Source of the DNA: Niveispirillum sp. SYP-B3756 | GTDB lineage: Bacteria > Pseudomonadota > Alphaproteobacteria > Azospirillales > Azospirillaceae | Assembly (NCBI RefSeq): GCF_009495745.1 | Contig: NZ_WIDQ01000004.1 | Coordinates: 124,001-188,000, forward strand | DNA length: 64,000 nt | Reading direction: 5' to 3' | In this document: in pieces, positions 18,448-26,822 of the stretch | Numbering within the stretch: the first letter of the stretch is position 1 | How the letters are laid out: each line of letters starts with the position of its first letter | Position numbers and translations under genes: made by a program | Notes under the pieces: generated by a model | Seen by the model: only the letters and a program-made list of their open reading frames with translations | What the model was told of the DNA's origin: nothing | Databases searched by the model: none

Positions 18448-18888
18448 ATGAGCGGAAATCTCTACGAGACGGATTTCTATGCCTGGGCCCTGGAACAGGC
18501 GGCCTTGCTGCGGGCCGGCAAACTTTCGGCGGCAGATGTCGAGCATATTGCCGAGGAAATTGAAAGCATGGGCCGGACCGAGAAGCGCGAACTGATCAGC
18601 CGCCTGACCGTCCTGCTCTTGCATTTGCTGAAATGGCAGTTCCAGCCGGTAAGGCGGGGCAATTCCTGGCGGACCACCATTCGCGTCCAACGATTGGACC
18701 TGTTCCGCCACCTCAAGGATAATCCCAGCCTCAAATCCCAGATACCGGGGGCGGTGGCAGATGCCTACACCACCGCCTTGATCCAGGCGGCTGATGAAAC
18801 CAGCCTGCCGGAAGAAACCTTTCCGGCGGAATGTCCTTGGTCTTTTGATCAGATCATGGATGGGGCCTTCTGGCCGGATCAGCATTAA
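18448..18888 (+). CDS. DUF29 family protein
   Basis: This 146-residue protein starts at the ATG preceded by GGAGGCG. The YETDFYAWALEQAALLR opening, the EHIAEEIESMGRTEKRELISRL helix region and the LLHLLKWQFQP segment are typical of DUF29, a helical family common in cyanobacteria and azospirilla with no known biochemical function. It lies 80 bases after the cysteine desulfurase gene on the same strand. Confidence 0.87.
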   Translation: MSGNLYETDFYAWALEQAALLRAGKLSAADVEHIAEEIESMGRTEKRELISRLTVLLLHLLKWQFQPVRRGNSWRTTIRVQRLDLFRHLKDNPSLKSQIPGAVADAYTTALIQAADETSLPEETFPAECPWSFDQIMDGAFWPDQH

Positions 18889-18953
18889 GCGGCAGCCCAC
18901 CCCGCCGATGCCATCACACCGGATGGGGGCAAGGGCCACGAGGAACCTATGGA

Positions 18954-19514
18954 ATGGATATGACGACACCCCGCGATGGCCAGCCCGAGCCGCAGCCCTG
19001 CTGGCATTGTGGGGCCGGGGTGGCTGCGCGGGCCCTGTTCTGCCATGGCTGCGGCACCGTCCAGCCGCCGGGGGACGTTGATCCCTTCACCCGGCTGGGG
19101 CTGGCCCCGTCATTTGAGATCGCCACCGACGTGCTGGACCGGCAGCAGGCGGGTTTCAGTCGCATCCTGGCCCCCGCCCGCTTTGCGGGGAAGGGGGAGG
19201 CGGTGGCGGAAGTGGCCGAACGCCAGCGCCGCGCCCTGGGCGATGCGCTGGCGCAGTTGCGTGACCCGGCCCGCCGGGCAAGGGCGCTGCTGACGATTGC
19301 CGATGCGGCCCCGCCTCCCCCCGCCCATGGAGGGGATTGGGAATTGCGGCTGGCGGTGGCCGCCACCCAAGCCGCGCAGGATCGGTTGAAGGGGGAGATC
19401 AGAACGGAGATGCAGGCGGAGCTGCGCCTGCTGCTGGATGCTTTCCGCCTGGGCGATCTGGCCCTGGCTGGCCGGCGGCTGGTGCGGATTGAGCAGATGG
19501 CGTTTGTGGTATGA
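18954..19514 (+). CDS. HscB-like co-chaperone with zinc finger but without the HPD motif
   Basis: The 186-residue protein opens with a four-cysteine zinc-binding module (Cys16, Cys19, Cys30, Cys33; CWHC...CHGCGTVQPPG) followed by DPFTRLGL, as in zinc-finger HscB proteins. A J-domain-like helical region follows. At the place of the invariant HPD tripeptide the sequence reads APA (residues 73-75, within ILAPARF). The C-terminal helical part resembles the IscU-binding HSCB_C domain. HPD is needed to stimulate Hsp70 ATPase, so this protein probably cannot do that; it may only bind a client. It sits close to a cysteine desulfurase gene. Homology to HscB is my reading of the zinc finger and overall layout. 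Confidence 0.65.
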   Translation: MDMTTPRDGQPEPQPCWHCGAGVAARALFCHGCGTVQPPGDVDPFTRLGLAPSFEIATDVLDRQQAGFSRILAPARFAGKGEAVAEVAERQRRALGDALAQLRDPARRARALLTIADAAPPPPAHGGDWELRLAVAATQAAQDRLKGEIRTEMQAELRLLLDAFRLGDLALAGRRLVRIEQMAFVV

Positions 19515-19568
19515 CGGTGGCAAAGGGGAAGGGGACAGCCAACCAGCCCACGCCCGCGCCCCCGTCCA

Positions 19569-20804
19569 TCAATCCCGGCCGATGCCCACATGCATCACAT
19601 CGATGGTGCCGACGCGGAAGCCGGCGGCGCAGTACCAGAGATATTGTTCCCACATGCGCTTGAACCGCTCGTCAAAGCCCTGGCGGACCAGATCGGGCCA
19701 AGCGGCCTGGAAACGCTCCTGCCATTCCAGCAGGGTGCGGGCATAGTGCAGGCCATAGCCCTCCCCCCCGCGCCAGACCAGCCCCGCCCCCTCGATTTCC
19801 GCCCGCAGGCGGGTGGGGCTGGGCAACATGCCGCCGGGGAAAATATAGCGCTGGATGTAATCGGCACCCCGGCGATAGCCCTCGAAATGCTCTTCCCCGA
19901 TGGTGATGATCTGTAAAGCACCGCGTCCACCCGGCTTCAGCCGCTCATGCAGGGAGGAGAAGAAGGTCGGCCAATAGCGTTCGCCCACCGCCTCGAACAT
20001 CTCGATGCTGGCGATACGGTCGAACTGGCCCTTGGTGTCGCGGTAATCCTGCAGGCGGATGTCCACCTTCTCCCCCAGCCCTTCGCGCTGGATGCGGGCG
20101 CAGGCATAATCATATTGCGCCTGGCTGATGGTGATGCCGGTGACGCGGGCGCCGACATGCTTGGCCGCATATTCGGCAAAGCCACCCCAGCCGCAGCCGA
20201 CCTCCAGCACATGCTGGCCGGGGGCCAGATCCATGCGCTGGGCGATGGCGGCATATTTGCGGGTCTGCGCCGCCGTCAGCGGCTCTGGCTTTTCCAGGTC
20301 GGCATAGAGTGCGGCGGAATAGGTCATGCTGGGGTCCAGCCAGCCTTCGTAAAAATTATTCCCCAGATCATAATGATAGGCGATGTTGCGCCGGCTGCCG
20401 CGCTTGCTGTTGGGCCGGGCGGCGTGCATCAGGAATTGCAGCAGCTTCACCCAGGTGCGCCCGTTCATGGCGCGGTCCAGCTCCGCCTCGTTCCGCAAGG
20501 CCATTTCAAACAGCGCCAGCGTGTCCGGGCTGGACCAGTCCCCCTCCAGATAGCTTTCGCAGAAGCCCAGCTTGCCGCCGCTTAACATGCGGGCGGCCAT
20601 CCGGTCATTGCGCACATACAGCACGCCATGCGGCCCCGGCTCCATGCCATCGAACCGGTGGCTGGTCCCGTTGGGCAGCACGATGGTCAGGGCACCGACG
20701 CGGATATTGGGGGCCATGGCCAGCAGCACCCCCATCAGCCGGGACGGTCGGTAATCTGCGGCATCGGCAAGGCCGAGATAATGGGATTCGGTCTGTTCGG
20801 TCAT
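19569..20804 (-). CDS. cfa: Cyclopropane-fatty-acyl-phospholipid synthase family methyltransferase
   Basis: This 411-residue SAM-dependent enzyme modifies the double bond of phospholipid acyl chains. The lipid-proximal block IAYHYDLGNNFYEGWLDPSM, SAM motif VLEVGCGWGGFAEYA (199-213) and YIQRYIFPGGMLPS are all present. It is the last gene of the photolyase-FAD oxidoreductase-DUF1365-cfa cluster. In Rhodobacter sphaeroides homologues of such genes belong, as I recall, to the sigma-E/ChrR singlet-oxygen response and to furan fatty acid formation; whether this one makes cyclopropane or methylated acyl chains cannot be decided here. Confidence 0.92.
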   Translation of the reverse strand: MTEQTESHYLGLADAADYRPSRLMGVLLAMAPNIRVGALTIVLPNGTSHRFDGMEPGPHGVLYVRNDRMAARMLSGGKLGFCESYLEGDWSSPDTLALFEMALRNEAELDRAMNGRTWVKLLQFLMHAARPNSKRGSRRNIAYHYDLGNNFYEGWLDPSMTYSAALYADLEKPEPLTAAQTRKYAAIAQRMDLAPGQHVLEVGCGWGGFAEYAAKHVGARVTGITISQAQYDYACARIQREGLGEKVDIRLQDYRDTKGQFDRIASIEMFEAVGERYWPTFFSSLHERLKPGGRGALQIITIGEEHFEGYRRGADYIQRYIFPGGMLPSPTRLRAEIEGAGLVWRGGEGYGLHYARTLLEWQERFQAAWPDLVRQGFDERFKRMWEQYLWYCAAGFRVGTIDVMHVGIGRD

Positions 20805-20886
20805 GGCTCCACCATAGGCTTGGCGGTTATTGATCTTGTTCAGTTTTGTCGTTCGGCAAGCGGTGATCTCTGTCTTGTTCCACGTC

Positions 20887-20965
20887 CTGGTGATCGGAAC
20901 CGATCACCAGCCTCAGGTGCCGGTGCCAACATCCGTTGGCTTGGTTTCACGCCGCACGGGCGGAT
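20887..20965 (+). repeat. Dispersed multi-hairpin element, partial copy R4
   Basis: This copy keeps hairpin H1 (CTGGTGATCGG at 20887-20897 pairing with 20900-20910, eleven perfect pairs), the CCTCA/GCCGG linker, the GCCAAC-ATCC-GTTGGC hairpin, the TTGGTTTCACGC box and part of the following hairpin. It then stops resembling the family; hairpins IV and H2 are absent. On the opposite strand it supplies the last residues and the TGA stop of the DUF1365 gene. Confidence 0.75.
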
Positions 20966-21716
20966 CGGGGCGGCGATGGAATTTTGCCCCCTTGCGCCAT
21001 AGGTGCCAAGCCTGCCAATGGATGGCGGCGATGGCCTTCAACGTCACCAGCGGGTGCAGAAACAGCGCCCGCCACAGGCTGGCACGGGTCAGGGGCAGAC
21101 GCCGACCGGTCTGGGTGGCCACCAGCAATTCGCCATCGCCATCCACCAGCCTGATATCCAGGGCCAGCTTGTCACCGGGCTGGCCGGTGCGGAAGTGATA
21201 ATCCCCCGCAATATCGAAAAAGGGGGAGACGTGGAATTCCTTGCCATGGGCGTGTCTGGCCCCCTGGCGTGCATCCCAGCCGCCGGGCGTGGGCACGGTA
21301 TAGCAATGCTGGTCGCCGAAAGTGTTCTTCACCTCGTACAACAGGGCCCGCAGGCGCCCATCCGGTCCATGGCAATAGTAAACAGTCAGCGGGTTGAAGG
21401 CGTAGCCCAGCACCCGTGGCATGGCCAGCATCAAGATGCGCCCACCTTTCAGCACCACACCCTTTTCCGCCAGCATCTCCTCCACCCAGGGGCGTAAGGG
21501 GGAGCCGTCGCGCCGCCCATGGTCACGCGCCCGGATGGACAGCAGGCCTGGCCGTTCATGGACCAGCGGCCAGGGCAGATGGTCCAGCCGGTCGATATCC
21601 AGCAACAACGTGTAGAGCCGATAACTGAAAGCATGGCGGAACGGCCGGTGCCTGGCGTGGAACACCCGACAGAGATAAAGCGCGTGGTCCGGTTCCGCCG
21701 CTGCCATGCCGGTCAC
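20913..21716 (-). CDS. DUF1365 family protein
   Basis: This 267-residue protein matches DUF1365, opening with ALYLCRVFHARHRPFRHAFSYRLY and containing PRVLGYAFNPLTVYYC and a C-terminal LHPLVTLKAIAAIHWQAWHLW. Its genes regularly accompany FAD-dependent oxidoreductase and Cfa genes in lipid-stress clusters; the biochemical role is unsettled. It overlaps the FAD oxidoreductase gene by four bases. The last 14 or so residues (RRETKPTDVGTGT) are read from the dispersed repeat copy R4, so the native C-terminus was probably replaced. Confidence 0.9.
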   Translation of the reverse strand: MTGMAAAEPDHALYLCRVFHARHRPFRHAFSYRLYTLLLDIDRLDHLPWPLVHERPGLLSIRARDHGRRDGSPLRPWVEEMLAEKGVVLKGGRILMLAMPRVLGYAFNPLTVYYCHGPDGRLRALLYEVKNTFGDQHCYTVPTPGGWDARQGARHAHGKEFHVSPFFDIAGDYHFRTGQPGDKLALDIRLVDGDGELLVATQTGRRLPLTRASLWRALFLHPLVTLKAIAAIHWQAWHLWRKGAKFHRRPDPPVRRETKPTDVGTGT

Positions 21717-23050
21717 GCCGCCGCCACCTGGGCCTTGCCGCCGCGCGGGCGGGCATTGCGCCCGGCGGGCGAGGCGTCGGTGACGGTCCAGGGCCGCCGG
21801 GCGCCCAGGGCTTCGGCCACCGCCAGCCCGGCGGACAGCCCATCTTCATGGAAGCCATAGCCCATGTAGGCGCCGCAGAACCAGGTGCGGCGCACGCCCT
21901 GGATATCGGCAATGCGGCTTTGCGCCTGCAGGGCGGCGGCGTCGAACATCGGGTGGTCGTAGATGAATTCCTTGATGCGATATTCCGGCCTTGGCTCCCG
22001 GATCGGGTTCAGGGTGACGAATAGTGGCGTGGAGGCCTCGATCCCCTGCAGCACATTCATCCAATAGGTGACGGAGACCTTGGCCCGGCGCTCACGCGTG
22101 CCATTGGCCAGATAGTTCCAGGCTGACCAGGCCTTGGGCCGCACCGGCATCAGGGCCGGGTCGCTATGCAAGCAGGCGCGGTTCAACTGATAGCGGAAGG
22201 CTCCCAGCACCTGCTGTTCGTCCGGCGTGGCATCGGTCAGCATGGCCAGGGCCTGATCGGCATGGGCACCGATCACCACATGGTCGTAATGGCTGGTCCG
22301 GCCGGTGGCATCCTGGATTTCCACCCCGTTGGGGGTGCGGTGCAGGCTGGTGATGGCGCAATTGATCAGGCAGCGGTCGCCCAGTGTGTCGGCCAGCGCC
22401 CGCACATAGGTGCGGCTGCCCCCCTTCACGGTGAACCATTGCGGCCGGTTCTTCACCTTCAGCAGCCCATGATTCTGGAAGAAACGCACGAAGCTCTGTG
22501 CCGGAAAGGACAGCATCTCTGAAATGGTGGAAGACCAGATGGCCGCCCCCATCGGCAGCAGATGGTCATAGATGAAGCGGTGGCCATAGCGGCCGGCATC
22601 CAGATATTCGCCCAGCGTCAGATCGATGGCGCGCGGGTCGCGCAGCAGCTTGGGCGCTTCCTTGTAGAAGCGCATGATGTCGCGCAGCATCAGGTGATAG
22701 GTGGGGGACAGCAGGTTGCGCTTCTGTGCGAACATGCCGGCCAGATTGCTGCCGGAATATTCCAGTCGGCCCCGATCCAGGCTGACGGCAAAGCTCATGG
22801 TGCAGGGGGTGGAGGGTACGCCCAGATGATCGAACAAGGCGATCAGGTTGGGATATGTCGCCTCGTTAAAGACGATGAAGCCGGTATCCACTGGTACGGT
22901 GCGGCCATGGGCGCCGGGGGCATCCACCGTGTTGGAATGGCCGCCCAGATAGTCATTCTGTTCATAGACCGTGACGTCGTACCCGTGGCGCCGCAGCAGC
23001 CAGGCCGCGCTGAGGCCGGAAATGCCGGCACCAATGACAGCGATCTTCAT
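21713..23050 (-). CDS. FAD-dependent oxidoreductase of the photolyase/Cfa cluster
   Basis: This is a 445-residue flavoprotein of the amine oxidase superfamily. The Rossmann dinucleotide motif GAGISG is at residues 7-12, followed by the acidic end of strand 2 (VYEQNDYLGGHSNTV). The C-terminal FAD contact WFCGAYMGYGFHEDG is also visible. In related clusters this protein acts with DUF1365 and a Cfa-like enzyme on membrane fatty acids. The start overlaps nothing; 15 bases separate it from the photolyase stop. Confidence 0.88.
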   Translation of the reverse strand: MKIAVIGAGISGLSAAWLLRRHGYDVTVYEQNDYLGGHSNTVDAPGAHGRTVPVDTGFIVFNEATYPNLIALFDHLGVPSTPCTMSFAVSLDRGRLEYSGSNLAGMFAQKRNLLSPTYHLMLRDIMRFYKEAPKLLRDPRAIDLTLGEYLDAGRYGHRFIYDHLLPMGAAIWSSTISEMLSFPAQSFVRFFQNHGLLKVKNRPQWFTVKGGSRTYVRALADTLGDRCLINCAITSLHRTPNGVEIQDATGRTSHYDHVVIGAHADQALAMLTDATPDEQQVLGAFRYQLNRACLHSDPALMPVRPKAWSAWNYLANGTRERRAKVSVTYWMNVLQGIEASTPLFVTLNPIREPRPEYRIKEFIYDHPMFDAAALQAQSRIADIQGVRRTWFCGAYMGYGFHEDGLSAGLAVAEALGARRPWTVTDASPAGRNARPRGGKAQVAAA

Positions 23051-23065
23051 AAGCTGAACCCTTTC

Positions 23066-24550
23066 TTAATCCGCTGTCGGCCCTGCACCGCCTTTGATCG
23101 CTTGAAAGGCGTCAAGGGCGCGCCGGCGTCCCATCGCATGGTCGATGACCGGCCGGGGATAATGATGTCCCAACACGATCCCGGCGTCCCGCAGCACTAT
23201 GGCTGGTGCCTCCCAGGGCGCGTGGATATATTTGGCCGGCAATTGTTTCAGTTCTGGCACCCAGTGCCGGACAAAATGCCCCTCGGCATCAAATTTCTGG
23301 CCCTGAAGCACCGGGTTGAAGACGCGGAAATAGGGCGCGGCATCGGCCCCGCAACCCCCAATCCATTGCCAGCCGGCGGCATTATTGGCCAGATCGGCAT
23401 CCACCAGCGTATCCCAGAACCAATCCTGCCCCGCCTGCCAGGGCAGCAGCAGATGTTTGACCAGCAGGGAACCGACAATCATCCGCACCCGGTTATGCAT
23501 CCAACCGGTGGTCCAGAGCTGGCGCAACCCGGCATCGACAATGGGATAACCGGTGCGGCCCCGTTGCCACGCGGCCAGCAGGGCGGGATCGTCGGCCCAG
23601 GGGAAAGCGTCAAAGGCCGGGTTCAGCGGCCGTTCCGGCAGGGTGGGGAAATTGTACAGCAGGGAATAGCAGAATTCCCGCCAGCCGATCTCCCGCAGGA
23701 ACCCGTCAATCTGTGCGGCTGCCGCCGCCGACACCATGGCCGTGTGCGCCTTGGCCCGGTGCCAGATCTGCCGGGGGGAGATTTCGCCGAAATGCAGGTG
23801 CGGGGACAGGCGCGACGTGCCATCCAGCCCTGGCATGTCGCGGTCCTGCTTATACTGCGCCGCCGGTCCGGACAGGAAGTTTTCCAGCCGGGTCATGGCC
23901 GCCGCCTCCCCAATCCCGTCCGCCTGCCAGAAGGCGCGCATCCCGCCGGCCCAGTCGGGCCTGGTCGGCAACAGCGCCCAATCGGCCAACGCATCGCCGG
24001 CGGGTGCTGCGGCATGAGGGGCCAGTTGCGCCGGGGCGGGCAGGGCAGGGGCCGGGTTCATGGCCGCCAGACAGGCCCGCCAATAGGGGGTGAAGACCTT
24101 GAAAGGCGTGCCGGCCCCCGTCAGCACCTCCCACGGTTCTTTCAGCAGGGAACCGTTGAAGCTGCGCACGGCGATGCCTTCATCGGACAGGGCCGCCTTC
24201 AGCCGGCTGTCGCGTTCCGCCGCGAACGGCTCATAGCAGCGGTTCAACACCACCTCTGCGGCACCCACCTGCCGGGCCAGATCGCGGATCACCGCATCAC
24301 CCGGCCCCCGCAGCAGAACAAGGCGGCTGCCGCACACCGCCAGATCGGCGGCCAGCGCGGTCAGGCTGTGATGCAGCCACCAGCGGCTGGCCCCGCCGGC
24401 CCGCCAGGGGCCGGGCGTCACATCATCCAGCACATAGACCGGCAGCACCGGCCGCCCAGCCTGGGCGGCATGGTACAGCGCCGGGTTGTCGGCCAGACGC
24501 AAATCCTGGCGGAACCAGACAATGATCGGGGCGCTCGGGTGTGTCGTCAT
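23066..24550 (-). CDS. phr: Deoxyribodipyrimidine photo-lyase
   Basis: This 494-residue blue-light enzyme repairs cyclobutane pyrimidine dimers. The N-terminal antenna-binding half begins [17 protein letters not shown]. The C-terminal FAD domain contains [16 protein letters not shown], the GWREFCY block, [25 protein letters not shown] and [16 protein letters not shown], which are the family signatures. It leads the four-gene operon, and a sigma-E/ChrR-type promoter lies 38 bases upstream. Confidence 0.95.
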   Translation of the reverse strand: MTTHPSAPIIVWFRQDLRLADNPALYHAAQAGRPVLPVYVLDDVTPGPWRAGGASRWWLHHSLTALAADLAVCGSRLVLLRGPGDAVIRDLARQVGAAEVVLNRCYEPFAAERDSRLKAALSDEGIAVRSFNGSLLKEPWEVLTGAGTPFKVFTPYWRACLAAMNPAPALPAPAQLAPHAAAPAGDALADWALLPTRPDWAGGMRAFWQADGIGEAAAMTRLENFLSGPAAQYKQDRDMPGLDGTSRLSPHLHFGEISPRQIWHRAKAHTAMVSAAAAAQIDGFLREIGWREFCYSLLYNFPTLPERPLNPAFDAFPWADDPALLAAWQRGRTGYPIVDAGLRQLWTTGWMHNRVRMIVGSLLVKHLLLPWQAGQDWFWDTLVDADLANNAAGWQWIGGCGADAAPYFRVFNPVLQGQKFDAEGHFVRHWVPELKQLPAKYIHAPWEAPAIVLRDAGIVLGHHYPRPVIDHAMGRRRALDAFQAIKGGAGPTAD

Positions 24551-24588
24551 TGAAGGCCAGGGGCTCCGGGAATCTTTTTCATCAGCGG

Positions 24589-24618
24589 CTTATACGGTGC
24601 CGGTGCGACATTGGATCA
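24589..24618 (-). promoter_or_regulatory. Candidate ChrR-type sigma-E promoter of the phr operon
   Basis: On the minus strand the sequence reads TGATCC, an 18-base spacer ending CCG, then TATAAG. The -35 TGATCC and the 18-base spacing match the published Rhodobacter sphaeroides sigma-E promoters (TGATCC-N18-TAAGTA type) as I remember them. The -10 hexamer matches less exactly. Position, 38 bases before the phr ATG, and the operon content fit control by a singlet-oxygen-responsive ECF sigma factor. No such sigma/anti-sigma pair is in this window. Confidence 0.55.
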
Positions 24619-24712
24619 GCCGCTTATTTCGACCTAAGGTCTATCGTTGATTAATACCAAAGTCATGGGCGCTGATTGTTGATTCGGCGGGATCAAACCC
24701 TATCTAATCATT

Positions 24713-24819
24713 GTGCCCGGCACCAATGGCGGATATGGCCCTCCCCCGGCCTGGACTTCCCCCCCATTCCGCCGCCGGGCACCCGACGGCCCGGATGCAT
24801 CCCCCCGCTCCGGGCCGTC
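24713..24819. repeat. Two hairpins between the phr promoter and element R2
   Basis: GTGCCCGGC (24713-24721) pairs with GCCGGGCAC (24774-24782). Directly after it, GACGGCCCGGA (24785-24795) pairs perfectly with 24809-24819. No reading frame of interest covers this stretch. The hairpins are not part of the multi-hairpin family but lie immediately before copy R2. Confidence 0.5.
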
Positions 24820-24842
24820 ACTATGTCGGGCTTCCCCCCTTT

Positions 24843-25003
24843 TATACCAATCACCCTTGATCGTGACCGATCCAGGGTGATTTTGCGTTCCCTCAGGCAC
24901 CGGGTGGGCGCATAAGGCACCCTTGGCTTGCGCTGCACGTGCGGCGTGCCGGCGGTCTTCGCCCTCCAAGCCGCCTAAAGGCCAACCTTTAGGCGGCTTG
25001 GTA
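24843..25003 (+). repeat. Dispersed multi-hairpin element, copy R2
   Basis: This is a full copy. H1 arms are 24849-24857 and 24874-24882; H2 arms are 24966-24981 and 24986-25001 (16 perfect pairs). Between them lie the CCTCA/GCACCGGG linker, a GGGTG/CACCC hairpin, the TTGGCTTG box, a GCACGTGC palindrome and a GGCG/CGCC hairpin. It aligns with the minus-strand copy R1 throughout. The outer ends read TATACCAA and TTGGTATTA, an inverted repeat. The terminal TTA is the stop codon of pdeM read on the other strand. Confidence 0.85.
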
Positions 25004-25720
25004 TTACCCGCTCACCCGCTTCAATTCCCGCCGCGTGGCGGCATCGGCCGTCAGCCGTGCTGCGGGCAACAGGTGCAGCCGCTCCGTCCCCAGCGCCCAG
25101 GTCAACATGTCCCTGCCGAACAGCGTGCGGATGGCCGGGTCCAGTACGTTCAGTCCCCCTGTATAGGCGCCGAAGGCTGGCAGGATCAGCCGTTGCCCAT
25201 CGCTGACGAAACAGCGCGCAGACAGGCGGCGGCCGCGCACCTGCGTCACCGCCTTGGGATGATAATGGCCGGAAATCTCCCCCGCCGGGTCCACCGCTTC
25301 CGCTGCGTGGCGCAGCAGCAGGGGGCCGTGGCGGATGCTGTCCGTCACCATCCCACCCCAGCCGGGCGGCGGGGCGGGGTCATGGTTGCCGCTGATCCAG
25401 ACCCAGTCATGGGCACGGGTCAGGGCGGCGATGCGCTGCCCGTCGGTGCTGCTGATCCGGCTGGCGGCCTCGGCATCATGGAAACTGTCGCCCAGGCAGA
25501 TCACCCGCCGGGGCTGCCAGCGCTGGCAGGCCTGTTCCAGCCGGGTCAGCGTGGCCGCCGTGTCATAGGGGGGCAGCAATTGGCCGAACCGGGCATAGGC
25601 GGACCCCTTTTCCAGGTGCAGATCGGCCACCAGCAGCCAGCCCTGATCCGGCCAGAACAGGGCACCGCTGAGATCGGGCAGCAGCAGGGTGCCGTTCAGG
25701 GGAATGCGCGCGTCGCTCAT
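25004..25720 (-). CDS. pdeM: Ligase-associated metallophosphoesterase PdeM
   Basis: This 238-residue phosphoesterase shows the metal-binding blocks of the calcineurin-like fold: ADLHLEKG, GDSFHD, SGNHD and GHYHPK. The layout and length match PdeM, described as part of a DNA-damage response set with an ATP-dependent ligase, an exonuclease and a Lhr-like helicase. Those partners are not beside it here. Its TAA lies at the edge of repeat copy R2, whose H2 hairpin probably terminates the transcript. Confidence 0.85.
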   Translation of the reverse strand: MSDARIPLNGTLLLPDLSGALFWPDQGWLLVADLHLEKGSAYARFGQLLPPYDTAATLTRLEQACQRWQPRRVICLGDSFHDAEAASRISSTDGQRIAALTRAHDWVWISGNHDPAPPPGWGGMVTDSIRHGPLLLRHAAEAVDPAGEISGHYHPKAVTQVRGRRLSARCFVSDGQRLILPAFGAYTGGLNVLDPAIRTLFGRDMLTWALGTERLHLLPAARLTADAATRRELKRVSG

Positions 25721-25726
25721 GCCGGG

Positions 25727-26149
25727 TCAGGCGATGGTGACGCGGCCATCATCGGCCAACGGCCAATAAGGATTATAGGCGATTTCCCAATAATGCCCGT
25801 CCGGGTCGGCGAACATGCCGCTATAGCCACCCCAGAACTGCTCCGCCGCCGGCCGCACCAGCCGCCCGCCCTGGGTCAGGGCGAAAGACAGCAGCGTGTC
25901 GACATCGGCCTTGTGGAAGACATTATGGGCCAGCATGGACGGGCCCGGCGGCACATGGTCGGCATCCCCGGCCATTTCCCGCCGGTAAGCCGCCTGTCCC
26001 AGCAGGCACAGGCCCAGCGGGCCCAGCTGGAAAAAACACGCCTCCCCCGCCCCTTCCGCCGCCACGGCCCAGCCCAGCCCTTCATAGAAGCGGCGCGCCC
26101 GCGCCAGATCGGCGACATGGAGGGTGATCAGGGTGACGCGCTGTTCCAT
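25727..26149 (-). CDS. VOC family protein (glyoxalase/bleomycin-resistance fold)
   Basis: This is 140 residues from the ATG at 26149. It contains paired beta-alpha-beta-beta-beta modules: RVTLITLHVADLARARRFYEGLGW at the start, and FADPDGHYWEIAYNPYW near the end, with a likely metal-ligand Glu. VOC proteins include glyoxalases, dioxygenases and antibiotic-binding proteins; the specific role is not readable. It is six bases upstream of pdeM on the same strand. Confidence 0.85.
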   Translation of the reverse strand: MEQRVTLITLHVADLARARRFYEGLGWAVAAEGAGEACFFQLGPLGLCLLGQAAYRREMAGDADHVPPGPSMLAHNVFHKADVDTLLSFALTQGGRLVRPAAEQFWGGYSGMFADPDGHYWEIAYNPYWPLADDGRVTIA

Positions 26150-26285
26150 GGCAAGGGGATCTTTCGCGGGGGGAGGAAAAGCTGTTCCATTGGAACATCC
26201 CGCGAACAAATCCGCAAGCGCATGGATGACAGCAAAGGGCCGCACCCGGCGGCGCGGCCCGTTCCTATCGTTACGGAAGGGCTTA

Positions 26286-26822
26286 TTACTTCCCGATGGA
26301 GGCGCGTAGCATCCAGGCGGCCTTTTCATGATAGGCCATGCGCTGATTCATCAGGTCTTCGGTTACCGTATCGCCGGCCTGATCGGCCAGTTCCACCACG
26401 GCACGGCAGGCGCGGGTGACCTGTTCATTGTCGCGCACCAACTGTTCCAGCATGGCCCGGTCGTCGGGCACGCCATGTTCATCCTCAATCCCGGTCAGTT
26501 TCAGGAACTGCGACAGGCTGCCGGGGGCGAAATGGCCCAGCGCCCGGATGCGCTCCGCCAGTTCATCCACGGCGTCGGTCAGATCCTCATATTGCGCTTG
26601 AAACATCGCGTGCAGGGAATGGAAACGGTTGCCGGTGACATTCCAATGAAAGCCATGGGTCTTGCCCAACAGCGTGTAGCTGTCGGCCAGAACCCCGGCC
26701 AACCCCTCCGCCAGGGCCTTGCGCTGGTCGCGGTCGATGCCGGTTTGCACCGGCAGCAATTCGGTGGAAGGCGGCGTGCGGTCGGTGTCAGAGGCGACGA
26801 TGCTGGGCTTTTGGTTGGCCAT
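26286..26822 (-). CDS. dps: Dps-like ferritin (DNA protection during starvation)
   Basis: This 178-residue four-helix protein has the ferroxidase-centre signature of Dps: KTHGFHWNVTGNRFHSLHAM and, after a spacer, DLTDAVDELAERIRALG. It would form a dodecamer that oxidises and stores iron with peroxide and can cover DNA. A 25-residue polar N-terminal tail precedes the fold, as in DNA-binding Dps proteins. The long upstream intergenic region suggests regulated expression, but no clear operator was identified. Confidence 0.92.
   Translation of the reverse strand: MANQKPSIVASDTDRTPPSTELLPVQTGIDRDQRKALAEGLAGVLADSYTLLGKTHGFHWNVTGNRFHSLHAMFQAQYEDLTDAVDELAERIRALGHFAPGSLSQFLKLTGIEDEHGVPDDRAMLEQLVRDNEQVTRACRAVVELADQAGDTVTEDLMNQRMAYHEKAAWMLRASIGK

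Noticed and set aside
22562-24553. A long open frame of about 660 codons on the plus strand across the photolyase and FAD oxidoreductase genes.
   Set aside because: It is antisense to two clearly conserved genes; high GC keeps such frames open. The translation is Gly/Gln/His/Arg-rich with no family resemblance.
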